Shown here: in pieces, positions 16,730 to 26,690 of the stretch | Layout of the letters: each line of letters starts with the position of its first letter | How positions within the stretch are numbered: position 1 is the stretch's first letter | Assembly (NCBI RefSeq): GCF_035621135.1 | Contig: NZ_CP141728.1 | Coordinates: 2,604,001 to 2,668,000 of the forward strand | Source of the DNA: Sinanaerobacter sp. ZZT-01 | Lineage (GTDB): Bacteria > Bacillota > Clostridia > Peptostreptococcales > Anaerovoracaceae | Length of the DNA stretch: 64,000 bases | Reading direction: 5' to 3' | The notes under the pieces: generated by a model | Database searches by the model: none | What the model was told of the DNA's origin: nothing | Seen by the model: only the letters and a program-made list of their open reading frames with translations | Translations under genes and position numbers: made by a program

Positions 16730-18133
16730 ATGAAGAAAGAATTTTCAATGGACAAAATTGTAGCATTAGCAAAATCGCGCGGCTTTGTGTATCCAGGATC
16801 AGATATCTATGGAGGACTTGCGAATACTTGGGATTATGGTCCGGTAGGAGTCGAATTAAAAAACAATGTAAAAAAAGCATGGTGGAAAAAATTTGTGCAG
16901 GAATCTAAGTATAATGTAGGCTTGGATGCCGCTATATTAATGAATCCGAAAACTTGGGTTGCTTCCGGTCATGTTGGTGGCTTTGCGGATCCTCTGATTG
17001 ATTGTAAAAGCTGTAAAGCAAGATTTCGTGCAGATAAGCTGATTGAAGCTTATATGGTTAAGAAGGATGGGGAAGCACTTGCAGTTGACGGTTGGTCCAA
17101 CGAAAAGTTAGAAGCGTATATAAAAGAAAAAGAAATTGCTTGCCCGGAATGTGGTAAAAACGATTTTACAGGAATTCGTAAATTTAACTTGATGTTTAAA
17201 ACCTTTCAAGGCGTCACGGAAGATTCAAAGTCAGAAATTTTCTTGCGTCCTGAAACGGCACAGGGCATCTTTGTAAACTTTAAAAATGTAGCAAGAACAA
17301 CTCGCAAAAAAATGCCATTTGGCATTGCACAGATTGGTAAATCTTTCCGAAACGAGATTACACCGGGTAATTTCACTTTCCGCACACGGGAATTTGAACA
17401 GATGGAGTTGGAATTCTTCTGTACACCGGGAACTGATCTGGAATGGTTTGATTATTGGAAAAATACATGTGTAGAGTGGTTGAAGTCTTTGCAGATGAAT
17501 ATGGAGCACATTCGTCTTCGAGATCATGAAAAAGAAGAACTTTCTCATTACAGCAATGCAACCACGGACATTGAATTTTTATTCCCATTTGGATGGGGAG
17601 AACTATGGGGAATTGCAGATCGGACTGATTTTGACTTGAAACAGCATCAGGAACACTCCGGTCAAGACATGAGTTATATGGATGCAGTTACCAATGAAAA
17701 ATATGTTCCGTATTGTATTGAGCCGTCGTTAGGTGCAGATCGTGTGACTTTAGCATTCTTAGTAGATGCTTACCATGAAGAGACGATCGTTGATGGAAAA
17801 GGACAAGAAGATACTCGAGTAGTTATGAAATTCCATCCAGCGTTAGCACCGTTTAAAGCTGCAGTTCTTCCTTTAACGAAGAAACAGGCTGCTGCTGCTG
17901 AAGAACTCCATGCTGAACTTTCCAAGTATTTTATGATTGATTATGACTTACCGGGAAGTATCGGGAAACGATACCGCAGACAGGATGAAATAGGAACTCC
18001 TTTTTGCATTACTGTTGACTTTGACACAGAGAGTGACCAATCGGTTACTATACGAAACCGTGATACGATGCAGCAGATTCGTCTGCCGATCAGTGAATTG
18101 AAAAGCTATATTGAAGAACAATTGATTTTTTAA
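16730..18133 (+). CDS. glyS: Glycine--tRNA ligase (single-chain, homodimeric type)
   Basis: Class II aminoacyl-tRNA synthetase charging tRNA-Gly. The 467-residue one-chain form replaces the alpha/beta GlyQS type found here in Bacillus. Visible are [16 protein letters not shown] near the start, a [14 protein letters not shown] cysteine pair set that can bind zinc, motif 2 around [15 protein letters not shown], motif 3 around [15 protein letters not shown], and a C-terminal anticodon-binding domain. No T-box leader fits in the 34 bases before it, so it is transcribed with upstream genes. Confidence 0.97.
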   Translation: MKKEFSMDKIVALAKSRGFVYPGSDIYGGLANTWDYGPVGVELKNNVKKAWWKKFVQESKYNVGLDAAILMNPKTWVASGHVGGFADPLIDCKSCKARFRADKLIEAYMVKKDGEALAVDGWSNEKLEAYIKEKEIACPECGKNDFTGIRKFNLMFKTFQGVTEDSKSEIFLRPETAQGIFVNFKNVARTTRKKMPFGIAQIGKSFRNEITPGNFTFRTREFEQMELEFFCTPGTDLEWFDYWKNTCVEWLKSLQMNMEHIRLRDHEKEELSHYSNATTDIEFLFPFGWGELWGIADRTDFDLKQHQEHSGQDMSYMDAVTNEKYVPYCIEPSLGADRVTLAFLVDAYHEETIVDGKGQEDTRVVMKFHPALAPFKAAVLPLTKKQAAAAEELHAELSKYFMIDYDLPGSIGKRYRRQDEIGTPFCITVDFDTESDQSVTIRNRDTMQQIRLPISELKSYIEEQLIF

Positions 18134-18141
18134 ATTTTATA

Positions 18142-18190
18142 GGGCAAGCTTATAAGAGCTTGTCCTTGTTACTAGGTTATTTTTTTATTT
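18142..18190 (+). terminator. Probable terminator after glyS
   Basis: GGGCAAGCT pairs with AGCTTGTCC (one G-T wobble, six-base loop). The T-run (TTTTTTTA) is about 15 bases further on, so termination may be weak or Rho-assisted. Confidence 0.5.
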
Positions 18191-18279
18191 CGTGATCAAA
18201 TCTATCATTTTATGATTTAAATAATCATTTAATTGAACAAAAAACTACAATATTAAAAAATGAAAAGGAGAGATGAAAG

Positions 18280-20910
18280 ATGGGAAAGAAGTACGTTTAC
18301 CTTTTTAAAGAGGGTAATGGAAACATGCGCGAATTATTAGGAGGTAAAGGTGCAAATTTAGCGGAAATGACAAATTTGGGTATGCCAGTTCCGCAAGGAT
18401 TTACAATTACGACTGAAGCTTGTACGCAATACTATGCGGATGGGAAAAAGATTAATGAAGATATTCAAAAAGAAATTTTAAATTACATAACAGAGCTTGA
18501 AAAAAATTCAGGTAAAAAATTTGGTGATTTAGCAAATCCGCTACTGGTTTCTGTTCGCTCTGGTGCCAGAGCTTCTATGCCTGGTATGATGGATACAATT
18601 TTGAACCTGGGATTGAATGATGAAGTTGTGGAAAGCTTTGCGGAAAAGACAGGAAATCCCCGATTTGCATATGATTCTTATCGCCGATTTATCCAAATGT
18701 ACTCTGATGTAGTAATGGAAGTTGGAAAATCCTATTTTGAAAAATTGATTGATGAAATGAAAGAAAAGAAGGGTGTGACTCTAGATACAGAGTTGGAAGC
18801 AGGAGATTTAAAAGAGCTTGCGAAACAATTTAAGTCAGAGTATAAGAACAAAGTTGGAGAAGAATTCCCTTCTGATCCGATAGAACAGTTGATGGGAGCT
18901 GTCAAGGCTGTTTTCCGTTCTTGGGATAATCCTAGAGCGATCTATTATCGCAGAATGAATGACATCCCTTCTTCTTGGGGAACCGCAGTTAATGTTCAGA
19001 CGATGGTATTTGGTAACATGGGAGATACCTCCGGAACAGGTGTTGCTTTTTCAAGAAACCCAGCGACTGGGGAAAAGAAACTGTATGGAGAATTCTTGAT
19101 GAATGCGCAGGGTGAAGATGTAGTTGCAGGAGTAAGAACTCCGCAGACGATCGATCAGCTGAAAGAGCAGAATCCGGCTGTTTATGAAGAGTTTTATAAA
19201 ATCGTATATACTTTAGAGAAACACTATAGAGATATGCAGGATATGGAGTTTACCATTGAAGAGGGAAAACTTTATATGCTTCAAACGAGAAATGGAAAAC
19301 GTACTGCAGCAGCGGCACTTCAAATCGCATGTGATCTGGTAGATGAGGGAATGATTAATGAAAAAGAAGCAGTGAGCATGATTGATCCAAAGCAGCTCGA
19401 CGCTTTGCTTCATCCGCAATTTGATGCAGATGCATTAAAGAAGGCCGTGCCGGTTGGCGAAGCATTACCAGCTTCTCCGGGCGCTGCATGCGGTCAGGTT
19501 GTATTTACGGCAGAAGATGCAACGGAATGGGCGACCAAGAAAGGTGCAAAGGTTATTTTGGTTCGTTTGGAAACATCTCCGGAAGATATTGAAGGAATGC
19601 ATTATTCACAGGGCATTTTAACTGTTCGCGGAGGTATGACTTCACACGCTGCTGTAGTTGCAAGAGGTATGGGCACTTGCTGTGTATCCGGTTGTGGAGA
19701 AATTAAGATCAATGAAGAGAAAAAAGTTTTCACACTTGGCGGAAAAGAATTTCATGAAGGAGATTTTATATCCTTAGATGGTTCTACCGGTAAGATTTAC
19801 GGAGAAGCAGTTAAGACAGTAGATGCTTCTATATCCGGTAACTTTGACCGCTTAATGAAATGGGCAGATAAATATCGTGTCTTGAAGGTTCGTACTAATG
19901 CGGATACACCAAAAGATGCAAAACAAGCAAAGAGCTTTGGTGCAGAAGGTATTGGTTTGTGCCGTACAGAGCACATGTTCTTCGATTCCGCAAGAATTTC
20001 TGCTATGCGGGAGATGATTGTGTCCAATAACGAAGAGCAGAGAAGAGAAGCATTAGCAAAGCTTTTGCCAATGCAGCGAAGTGACTTTGAAGGCATATAT
20101 GAGGCGATGGAAGGATTCCCGGTTACGATTCGTTTCTTAGATCCTCCGCTTCATGAATTTCTGCCAACCGATCAGGATGATATTGAGGAACTTGCAAAAG
20201 ACATGAAGATGGAAGTCAGCGAATTGCATGCGGTGATTACTTCTTTGCATGAAACGAATCCGATGATGGGGCATAGAGGCTGTCGTTTGGCGGTTTCTTA
20301 TCCGGAGATTGCAGAAATGCAGACAACTGCCGTAATTGAAGCAGCGCTTGCGGTACAGAAAAAGCATCCGGATTGGAAGATGGTTCCGGAAATTATGATT
20401 CCATTGGTTGGAGAGATCAAAGAATTACAGTATGTTAAAAATATAGTAACGGAAACAGCAGATGCAATCATTGCAAAATCTGATGTTGATATGAAATATA
20501 TGGTTGGAACGATGATTGAAATTCCGCGTGCAGCTTTGACTGCGGATGAAATTGCAAAAGAAGCAGAATTTTTCTCTTTTGGTACAAATGATTTGACACA
20601 GATGACATTTGGATTCAGCAGAGATGATGCGGGTGCATTTTTAGGTTCCTATTATGAAAAGAAAATTTATGAAAACGACCCGTTTGCAAAATTGGATCAG
20701 GTCGGAGTCGGTAAATTGGTAGAAATGGCAGTAGAATTAGGCCGAAAAACAAGATCAGATTTAAAGCTTGGAATTTGCGGTGAGCATGGTGGTGATCCTT
20801 CCTCCGTTGAATTCTGTCATAAGATTGGATTAAATTATGTATCTTGTTCTCCGTTCCGTGTGCCGATTGCACGACTGGCAGCCGCCCAGGCAGCAATTAA
20901 ATTTTCTTAA
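18280..20910 (+). CDS. ppdK: Pyruvate, phosphate dikinase
   Basis: 876-residue cytoplasmic enzyme interconverting pyruvate + ATP + phosphate with phosphoenolpyruvate + AMP + diphosphate. The N-terminal ATP-grasp part begins KYVYLFKEGNG and GGKGANLAEM. The swivelling phosphohistidine domain carries GGMTSHAAVVARGMG (histidine near residue 456). The C-terminal TIM-barrel has GFGTNDLTQ-like SFGTNDLTQMTFG and a terminal CGEHGGDP motif with the catalytic cysteine. It allows PPi-linked glycolysis or gluconeogenesis in anaerobes. It is monocistronic, between two terminators. Confidence 0.98.
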   Translation: MGKKYVYLFKEGNGNMRELLGGKGANLAEMTNLGMPVPQGFTITTEACTQYYADGKKINEDIQKEILNYITELEKNSGKKFGDLANPLLVSVRSGARASMPGMMDTILNLGLNDEVVESFAEKTGNPRFAYDSYRRFIQMYSDVVMEVGKSYFEKLIDEMKEKKGVTLDTELEAGDLKELAKQFKSEYKNKVGEEFPSDPIEQLMGAVKAVFRSWDNPRAIYYRRMNDIPSSWGTAVNVQTMVFGNMGDTSGTGVAFSRNPATGEKKLYGEFLMNAQGEDVVAGVRTPQTIDQLKEQNPAVYEEFYKIVYTLEKHYRDMQDMEFTIEEGKLYMLQTRNGKRTAAAALQIACDLVDEGMINEKEAVSMIDPKQLDALLHPQFDADALKKAVPVGEALPASPGAACGQVVFTAEDATEWATKKGAKVILVRLETSPEDIEGMHYSQGILTVRGGMTSHAAVVARGMGTCCVSGCGEIKINEEKKVFTLGGKEFHEGDFISLDGSTGKIYGEAVKTVDASISGNFDRLMKWADKYRVLKVRTNADTPKDAKQAKSFGAEGIGLCRTEHMFFDSARISAMREMIVSNNEEQRREALAKLLPMQRSDFEGIYEAMEGFPVTIRFLDPPLHEFLPTDQDDIEELAKDMKMEVSELHAVITSLHETNPMMGHRGCRLAVSYPEIAEMQTTAVIEAALAVQKKHPDWKMVPEIMIPLVGEIKELQYVKNIVTETADAIIAKSDVDMKYMVGTMIEIPRAALTADEIAKEAEFFSFGTNDLTQMTFGFSRDDAGAFLGSYYEKKIYENDPFAKLDQVGVGKLVEMAVELGRKTRSDLKLGICGEHGGDPSSVEFCHKIGLNYVSCSPFRVPIARLAAAQAAIKFS

Positions 20911-20927
20911 TTGATAAATCAGACTTT

Positions 20928-20960
20928 AGCCGTTTGTTGTACAACAAACGGCTTTTTTCT
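20928..20960 (+). terminator. Intrinsic terminator after ppdK
   Basis: AGCCGTTTGTTG and CAACAAACGGCT form a near-perfect stem with a very short loop, followed by TTTTTCTT. Confidence 0.93.
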
Positions 20961-21111
20961 TAATTTATGATGGTTTTTATAAATTTACTGTTGAATGAGG
21001 AAAGATATATTTCTTAGACTTTATTCTTTTAAATGAAAGCATTGAAAATTTAGAATAATAGGAATAGAATAAATATGAATCTTATTTTTAACAGATGAAA
21101 GGATTGGAGAA

Positions 21112-22584
21112 GTGGAAAATATGGAATATAAAATTACAGGTTATGAACCAAAGGCATTGTTTCAGTACTTTGAAGAAGTTAGTGCAATCCCAAGAGGCTC
21201 TGGAAACGAAAAGGGGATTAGCGAATACTTGATTAGCTTTGCAAAAAAACGGAATTTACAATGTTATCATGATGAAATACATAATGTAGTTATAAAAAAA
21301 CCTGCGTCAGAAGGCTATGAAAAAAGCCCTGCTGTTATGTTGCAGGGACACATGGACATGGTATGCGAAAAAAACAACGATGTGATTCATGATTTTGAGA
21401 AAGACGGCATTGACCTTATTGTGAAGGATGGCTTTGTAACAGCAAATGGGACGACTTTGGGTGCAGATAATGGCATTGCAGTAGCAATGATGTTAGCGGT
21501 CCTTGATGCAGAAAATTTGAAGCACCCACCATTGGAATGTGTTTTTACGGTTGAAGAGGAGATTGGTTTAAACGGTGCGGCTGCATTGGATCCATCAGTG
21601 CTCGATGCTAGAATTATGATTAATCTAGATTCGGAAGAAGAGGGAATTGCAACGGTGAGCTGTGCTGGTGGAATGCGATTCACAATGAAAAAGACTTCCG
21701 ATTTTGAAACGATAGAAAAGCCATATCTTCTTTCAGTTGAAGTCAAAGGACTGCTAGGCGGGCATTCCGGGTCTGACATTCAGCTAGAGCGAGGAAATGC
21801 AAATAAGATCATGGGGCGTCTGCTTCAAGCGGTTTTAAAAGAAGTGAAAGCACAGTTAGTTTTTATTAAAGGTGGCAATAAAGATAATGCGATACCAAGA
21901 GAAGGTAATTTTGAGCTTTGTTTTTCTAATGAGAGAGAAAGAGCGCATGGTGTAAATATCTTAAATAGAATAAAAGAAGAGATTTTAAAGGAAATTCATA
22001 CAGATGAACCTTCTTTCACAATCGGTCTGAAAACATTTGAGAAAGAGCGTATGCAGGTATGGACTCAAAAGGAGACAGAAAATATTGTAAAACTGATCTT
22101 TCTTGCACCGGACGGCGCACAAAAACGAAATGTGCGGCAGGGCGGATTTATTGTTGCATCTTTAAATATGGGTGTAATTGAAAGCAGTCAAAAAGAAATT
22201 GCAATTGTATTTGCGCCTAGAAGCTCGGTTGCATCTTTACAAGATGAAATTGTAGAACGACTGATGCTGCTTGCAGGCGAATTCGGGTTCACTTACGAAA
22301 TAGCCGGAGCTTATCCGGGGTGGAGTTTTGCAGAAAAATCTAAAATTCGGGATGAATTTATAACTTGTTTTCATCGCTTGTTTCAGAAAGAGTTACGCAT
22401 TGAAGCGATTCATGCTGGATTGGAATGCGGCATTTTTGCTGGAAAGCTACCTGACTTAGATGCTATCGCAGTAGGCCCTACGATAAATAATTGCCATACA
22501 CCGGACGAAATTATGGACTTGGCTTCCTGCGAACGGACATGGTTGCTGCTGACTGCTGTGCTAGAAAAGCTATATGCTGCATAA
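21112..22584 (+). CDS. pepD: Aminoacyl-histidine dipeptidase (PepD family)
   Basis: M20-family metallopeptidase that hydrolyses Xaa-His and other dipeptides in the cytoplasm. The metal motifs are GHMDMVCEKN (about residue 85), LGADNGIAVAM (about residue 120) and the catalytic EEE in FTVEEEIGLNG. GLLGGHSGSDI marks the lid domain, and LECGIFAGK the last metal region. The length of 490 residues is normal. GTG 21112 (AAAGGA 8 bases upstream) or ATG 21121 can start it. It lies directly before the OPT oligopeptide transporter, so uptake and cleavage of peptides are adjacent functions. Confidence 0.94.
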   Translation: MENMEYKITGYEPKALFQYFEEVSAIPRGSGNEKGISEYLISFAKKRNLQCYHDEIHNVVIKKPASEGYEKSPAVMLQGHMDMVCEKNNDVIHDFEKDGIDLIVKDGFVTANGTTLGADNGIAVAMMLAVLDAENLKHPPLECVFTVEEEIGLNGAAALDPSVLDARIMINLDSEEEGIATVSCAGGMRFTMKKTSDFETIEKPYLLSVEVKGLLGGHSGSDIQLERGNANKIMGRLLQAVLKEVKAQLVFIKGGNKDNAIPREGNFELCFSNERERAHGVNILNRIKEEILKEIHTDEPSFTIGLKTFEKERMQVWTQKETENIVKLIFLAPDGAQKRNVRQGGFIVASLNMGVIESSQKEIAIVFAPRSSVASLQDEIVERLMLLAGEFGFTYEIAGAYPGWSFAEKSKIRDEFITCFHRLFQKELRIEAIHAGLECGIFAGKLPDLDAIAVGPTINNCHTPDEIMDLASCERTWLLLTAVLEKLYAA

Positions 22585-22722
22585 AATAGAATAGGTGGTC
22601 ACCATAATATTTTCTAGTTTATCATATATTATCAAAATATAGATAATACTGGAATATTTTAAAATTTTATGGTACAATAGCTTTGTTATTTTACTATTAT
22701 TTAACGAAAGGAAGAAAAAAGT

Positions 22723-24636
22723 ATGGCAACGAACAAAAAAGATTTTAAGCCTTTCATTGCAGCGGACAAGATAGTACCTGAATTCACTTTCACATCAATT
22801 TTTCTAGGTATTATTTTAGCCATCGTATTTGGTGCAGCAAATGCATATTTAGGCTTAAGAGTTGGAATGACTGTATCTGCGTCTATTCCGGCTGCTGTTA
22901 TTTCCATGGGAATCATTCGTTTGATTCTAAAAAAAGAATCCATATTGGAGAATAATCTAGTACAGACAATCGGTTCTGCCGGTGAGTCGGTAGCGGCAGG
23001 AGCTATTTTTACATTGCCGGCTATCTTCTTATGGGCTGGGGAGGGGCTTGTAGAGACGCCTACATTGATAGAAATTTTCCTAATTTCTTTAGTCGGCGGT
23101 TTACTGGGAGTTCTTTTCATGATTCCGTTGCGTAAAGCTTTGATTGTTGAGGAGCACGGTGTACTGCCTTATCCGGAAGGAACTGCGTGTGCAGAAGTGC
23201 TTTTAGCAGGAGAAGAAGGCGGTGCAAAGGCTTCTACCGTATTTGCAGGACTTGGTGTCGCTGCTGGCTACAAATTTGTTTCGGACGGTCTGAATGTTTT
23301 TCCAAGCTCTGTAGAGTCTGAAATTTCTGGATATAAGGGCTCTATGATTGGAATGGATATCTTACCGGCACTGCTTGGGGTAGGTTATATTTGCGGTCCT
23401 AAAATTTCAGGCTATATGTTAAGCGGTGGTATTTTAGGATGGTTTGTATTAATGCCGTTGATCAGCTTATTTGGCGGAGATGTGGTTATATTCCCGGCAG
23501 AAGATCCGATCAGTATATTAGATCCATGGGGACTATGGGGCTCCTATGTAAGATACATCGGTGCAGGTGCAGTAGCCGCAGGTGGTATTTTAAGCTTGAT
23601 TAAGTCACTGCCTCTTATTATAAAGACATTTTCACATGCGATGAAAAGTTTTTCTAAGGCTGGTGGAAATTCTGATATTAGAACAGAGCAAGATTTACAT
23701 ATGCCTACGATTTTAGGGTGCATTGCTATTATTGCGGTCGCTATTTGGCTGCTGCCGGTATTCCCTGTTACATTGCTCGGCGCTATTATTATCGTACTCT
23801 TTGGATTCTTCTTTGCAACCGTTTCTTCGAGAATGGTTGGTCTTGTCGGAAGCAGTAATAACCCGGTTTCCGGCATGGCAATTGCGACTTTGCTGATTGC
23901 TACCACTTTGCTGAAGGTAACTGGAATAAATGGAGCAGATGGCATGGTTGGTGCAATCGCAATTGGTTCAATCATTTGTATTGTTGCTGCAATTGCAGGG
24001 GACACTTCCCAAGACTTGAAAACAGGTTTCCTGTTAGGGGCAACTCCGAAAAAGCAGCAAATTGGTGAAATTATAGGTGTTTTTGTATCAGCAGTAACAA
24101 TCGGAGGCGTACTTTATTTATTAAATGAGGCGTGGGGCTTTGGATCAAAAGAGATACTTGCACCGCAGGCTAGTATGATGAAGATGATCGTCGAGGGCGT
24201 TATGAATGCAGAGCTTCCTTGGACTTTAATTTTTGCTGGAGTAGGGATTGCAATTTTAATCGAGGTTCTTGGGGTTCCGGTTCTGCCTTTCGCAGTCGGC
24301 CTTTACCTTCCATTGGGATTATCGACTGGCATTATGGTAGGTGGTCTTGTGAGATTATATATCGATAAGAAAAAGAACATTTCTGAAGAGGAACGTAAGG
24401 ATAGTACCGAACGCGGAATCTTATATACTTCCGGATTGATTGCGGGAGAAGGTTTAGTCGGTGTATTGCTTGCAATTTTCGCTGTTATAAAGTTTGCAGA
24501 CAAAGAGACTTTGGCAGATAAAATTGGAGTGGTAGGTAATTCATTTAATATCGGGCAGATCGGCGGAATCATAATCTTTGCGTTATTAACGCTTTCTTTA
24601 GTCTATGTTATTGTAGGTAAGAAGAGAAATAGCTAA
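22723..24636 (+). CDS. OPT family oligopeptide transporter
   Basis: 637-residue integral membrane protein with about 14-16 hydrophobic segments along its whole length. The family N-terminus is present: ELTFTSIFLGIILAIVFGAANAYLGLRVGMT-like, here written PEFTFTSIFLG and AANAYLGLRVGMTVSASIP, plus LPYPEGTACAEVL near residue 150 and SSNNPVSGMAIATLL in the second half. Bacterial members import di-, tri- or oligopeptides, probably proton-coupled. GAAAGGAAG precedes ATG 22723. It is closed by its own terminator and paired with pepD. Confidence 0.92.
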   Translation: MATNKKDFKPFIAADKIVPEFTFTSIFLGIILAIVFGAANAYLGLRVGMTVSASIPAAVISMGIIRLILKKESILENNLVQTIGSAGESVAAGAIFTLPAIFLWAGEGLVETPTLIEIFLISLVGGLLGVLFMIPLRKALIVEEHGVLPYPEGTACAEVLLAGEEGGAKASTVFAGLGVAAGYKFVSDGLNVFPSSVESEISGYKGSMIGMDILPALLGVGYICGPKISGYMLSGGILGWFVLMPLISLFGGDVVIFPAEDPISILDPWGLWGSYVRYIGAGAVAAGGILSLIKSLPLIIKTFSHAMKSFSKAGGNSDIRTEQDLHMPTILGCIAIIAVAIWLLPVFPVTLLGAIIIVLFGFFFATVSSRMVGLVGSSNNPVSGMAIATLLIATTLLKVTGINGADGMVGAIAIGSIICIVAAIAGDTSQDLKTGFLLGATPKKQQIGEIIGVFVSAVTIGGVLYLLNEAWGFGSKEILAPQASMMKMIVEGVMNAELPWTLIFAGVGIAILIEVLGVPVLPFAVGLYLPLGLSTGIMVGGLVRLYIDKKKNISEEERKDSTERGILYTSGLIAGEGLVGVLLAIFAVIKFADKETLADKIGVVGNSFNIGQIGGIIIFALLTLSLVYVIVGKKRNS

Positions 24637-24661
24637 CAAAGTAAGGTGATTTTTATGCTAT

Positions 24662-24718
24662 AATTTCATGGAGTGGAGCGTTAGATATGAAGCATCTGCT
24701 CCATGAAATTTTTTTTAT
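24662..24718 (+). terminator. Intrinsic terminator after the OPT gene
   Basis: AATTTCATGGAG pairs with CTCCATGAAATT across a 25-base loop, followed by TTTTTTTA. Confidence 0.85.
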
Positions 24719-24735
24719 GATGTTGGAGATGATAT

Positions 24736-25095
24736 ATGGGAAGACGATCAGAAATAAATTATTTGGATTACATTCCGAAGCGAAACGATGATTATGTATG
24801 GAAAATCAATGAAAATGACAAGGTAGTAGTAAGTGTAACATGGACAGGATTTTATCATCGATTTGCACAGAAAGTTTTTAAGAAACCGGAATCCAGCCAT
24901 ATAGAATTAGATGAATTCGGTAGTTTTATTTGGCTTCAAATTGATGGAAAAAAAACAATATTTGATATTTCTCAGATTGCAGAAGAAAAATTTGGAGAAA
25001 AAATATATCCATTGATTGAGAGAATGATTCAATTTTTTGAGATTCTGAAGGAACATAAATTTGTTACATTAAAGGAGAATCATTTGCATGCTTAA
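24736..25095 (+). CDS. Orphan PqqD-family protein
   Basis: 119-residue protein with the PqqD (RiPP recognition) fold signature: a basic N-terminal beta segment (VWKINENDKVVVSVTWTGF), then LDEFGSFIWLQIDGKKTIFDI and a winged-helix-like IAEEKFGEKI...MIQFFEILKEHKFVTL. Classical PqqD domains bind the leader of a modified peptide and present it to a radical-SAM enzyme. No radical-SAM partner or precursor peptide is nearby. Its stop overlaps the following membrane-protein gene by eight bases, so the two are translationally coupled. A RiPP role is inference only. Confidence 0.75.
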   Translation: MGRRSEINYLDYIPKRNDDYVWKINENDKVVVSVTWTGFYHRFAQKVFKKPESSHIELDEFGSFIWLQIDGKKTIFDISQIAEEKFGEKIYPLIERMIQFFEILKEHKFVTLKENHLHA

Positions 25096-25444
25096 ATATT
25101 TACCTTATGTTTTACTCACTGCTCTGGCTACCATGTTTATTTACGGATGGGGTCTGATAAAAATGCAGCGCCAAACCCGGGATTTGCTGTCAATGCTTTA
25201 TTCAAAGTGTGAGCGAAAGGTTAGAAAACAGCTGCAGAAAAAGGGGAAAATGACTCTCAAGGAAATTGAAGGATTAATAAAAGGTACGCAAGTGAGTTTT
25301 TTTTACAGCAAACAGAGATTAGGTGTTACTGATGAGAAAACATTTGCAAAATCAATGCTTTCTCATATGAAAGAAAACGGAATGCTTACAGAAAACTATG
25401 AGAAAGGCAAGCGTACTTACAGCTTGGCTGAGAAAACAAAGTAG
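25088..25444 (+). CDS. Membrane-anchored winged-helix-like protein of unknown function
   Basis: 118 residues. One N-terminal membrane helix (residues 5-22, LPYVLLTALATMFIYGW) precedes a basic cytoplasmic part. Residues about 55-110 look like a small winged helix (LKEIEGLIKGTQVSF..., LSHMKENGMLTENYEKGKRTYSLA). I do not recognise a named family. AAAGGAG lies 10 bases before ATG 25088, inside the end of the PqqD-like gene. The pair may form a membrane-associated binding complex. Confidence 0.7.
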   Translation: MLKYLPYVLLTALATMFIYGWGLIKMQRQTRDLLSMLYSKCERKVRKQLQKKGKMTLKEIEGLIKGTQVSFFYSKQRLGVTDEKTFAKSMLSHMKENGMLTENYEKGKRTYSLAEKTK

Positions 25445-25492
25445 GTGTATCTAGCAGTGGAAAAAATTAGAAAATTTAAAAATGGACAGATC

Positions 25493-25521
25493 AGGCAAGG
25501 AATCATTTGATATCCTTGCCT
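25493..25521. terminator. Bidirectional terminator
   Basis: AGGCAAGGA pairs with TCCTTGCCT and is followed by TTTTATAATA. It lies between the end of the membrane-protein gene (+) and the end of the ymxH-like gene (-). Confidence 0.75.
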
Positions 25522-25542
25522 TTTATAATATCTATCTACATG

Positions 25543-25782
25543 TTATAATTCTGCTTCGAAAATAATGATATCTTCTCCGATTTTTTTTATGGAGCTCCAC
25601 GGAAGCTGTATATAGTCCCGGCTTCCCATAAAATTTAGGCGTTCTGTAATTTCAGGAACCATGAGTCCCTTTATTTTTCCCTGCTTTGGATCAAAAAGCA
25701 ATTCTGCATCAGCAAGCTGACCGTGACGACTTCCATTATAAAGATTAATAATTTCCTTATCGCCTAATTCACTTAAACGCAA
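25543..25782 (-). CDS. YlmC/YmxH family PRC-barrel sporulation protein
   Basis: 79-residue protein of the YlmC/YmxH family. It has a PRC-barrel: MRLSELGDKEIINLYNG, LADAELLFDPKQGKIKGL and YIQLPWSSIKKIGEDIII. Such genes are widespread in endospore formers and often sporulation-controlled, but the molecular role is unknown. GGAG lies about 8 bases upstream of its ATG. It is divergent from the ClpP-fold gene. Confidence 0.88.
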   Translation of the reverse strand: MRLSELGDKEIINLYNGSRHGQLADAELLFDPKQGKIKGLMVPEITERLNFMGSRDYIQLPWSSIKKIGEDIIIFEAEL

Positions 25783-25884
25783 TCAAAACAACTCCTTTAT
25801 GAAAATAGTGATACTGGTTATATAAAAAAGTATATTTTGGTTAAACTATTTTTATGACCAATGACCGAAAGGAGATAAAAAAGA

Positions 25885-26646
25885 ATGAATGAAACAAAAA
25901 ATGATGTAGAAACAGATAAAGATCGTGAGGATAATAAGGAAAGAGAAAAGATGGATGAAAAATCTGAAGTTAAAAATTCCATTGATGACTTTGGAGTCAT
26001 CAATAATGCATTTAATTTTCCGAGCAACATTCAGTATCTAACCATTATTGGGAGTGTAGAAGGACATACGGTTCTTCCTCCACAAAATAAAACGACGAAA
26101 TACGAAAATATAATTCCGCAATTGGTGGCTGTTGAAGAAAATAAAAATATCAAAGGGCTTTTGACAATACTTAATACCGTAGGTGGTGATGTAGAAGCAG
26201 GCCTGGCTATTGCAGAATTGATTTCAACCTTATCGAAACCGACCGTATCCTTGGTGCTAGGAGGGGGACATAGCATTGGAATTCCACTTGCCACTGCCAG
26301 TGATTATTCTTTTGTTGCAGAGAGTGCAACGATGACACTACACCCAATTCGGATGGCAGGTTTAATCATCGGCGCAGAACAAACCTATGAATATTTTCGA
26401 AAAATGCAGGACCGTATCGTTGATTTTATAGTACGTACCTCTCATTCTGAAAGAGAAACGGTAACGAGGCTTATGAATGCAACAGACGATATGGCTAACG
26501 ATGTGGGAACCATACTTTATGGGAAAGATGCAGTAGAAATTGGTTTAATGGATGAAATCGGAGGTCTAAATATGGCCTTGTCTAAGTTAAAATCAATGAT
26601 TGAAGAAAAAGAAAAGGAAGAAAAGGAAGAGAAGCAGGAAAAATAA
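25885..26646 (+). CDS. ClpP-fold serine protease (TepA/YmfB-like)
   Basis: 253 residues. A charged, disordered N-terminal 35 residues precede a ClpP/crotonase fold. Catalytic serine S130 lies in GGGHSIGIPLA and histidine H153 in TLHPIR, with a candidate acid near residues 201-206. Oxyanion glycines are visible in NTVGGDVEAGLAIAE. It ends in a long glutamate/lysine tail that may form a coiled coil. B. subtilis TepA (YmfB) is a related protease acting during early sporulation on small spore proteins. No membrane segment is seen. AAAGGAG precedes ATG 25885. Confidence 0.88.
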   Translation: MNETKNDVETDKDREDNKEREKMDEKSEVKNSIDDFGVINNAFNFPSNIQYLTIIGSVEGHTVLPPQNKTTKYENIIPQLVAVEENKNIKGLLTILNTVGGDVEAGLAIAELISTLSKPTVSLVLGGGHSIGIPLATASDYSFVAESATMTLHPIRMAGLIIGAEQTYEYFRKMQDRIVDFIVRTSHSERETVTRLMNATDDMANDVGTILYGKDAVEIGLMDEIGGLNMALSKLKSMIEEKEKEEKEEKQEK

Positions 26647-26655
26647 TGAAATAAG

Positions 26656-26690
26656 AAAACAGCATGTCTGAATGAAACATGCTGTTTTTT
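26656..26690 (+). terminator. Intrinsic terminator after the ClpP-fold gene
   Basis: AAAACAGCATGT pairs with ACATGCTGTTTT around a nine-base loop, then TT and A/T. Bases 26691-26825 before the Tad operon are A/T-rich and carry no gene; the operon promoter is probably there. Confidence 0.93.

Noticed and set aside
16110-16880. 256-residue open frame on the minus strand opposite the DUF4342-like gene and glyS
   Set aside because: It has no ribosome site, is rich in Ser/Phe from antisense of Glu/Lys codons, and runs through two well-supported genes.
22701-24572. Several minus-strand open frames opposite the OPT transporter
   Set aside because: They are shadows of a strongly supported membrane protein, with proline/isoleucine-rich antisense composition and no ribosome sites.
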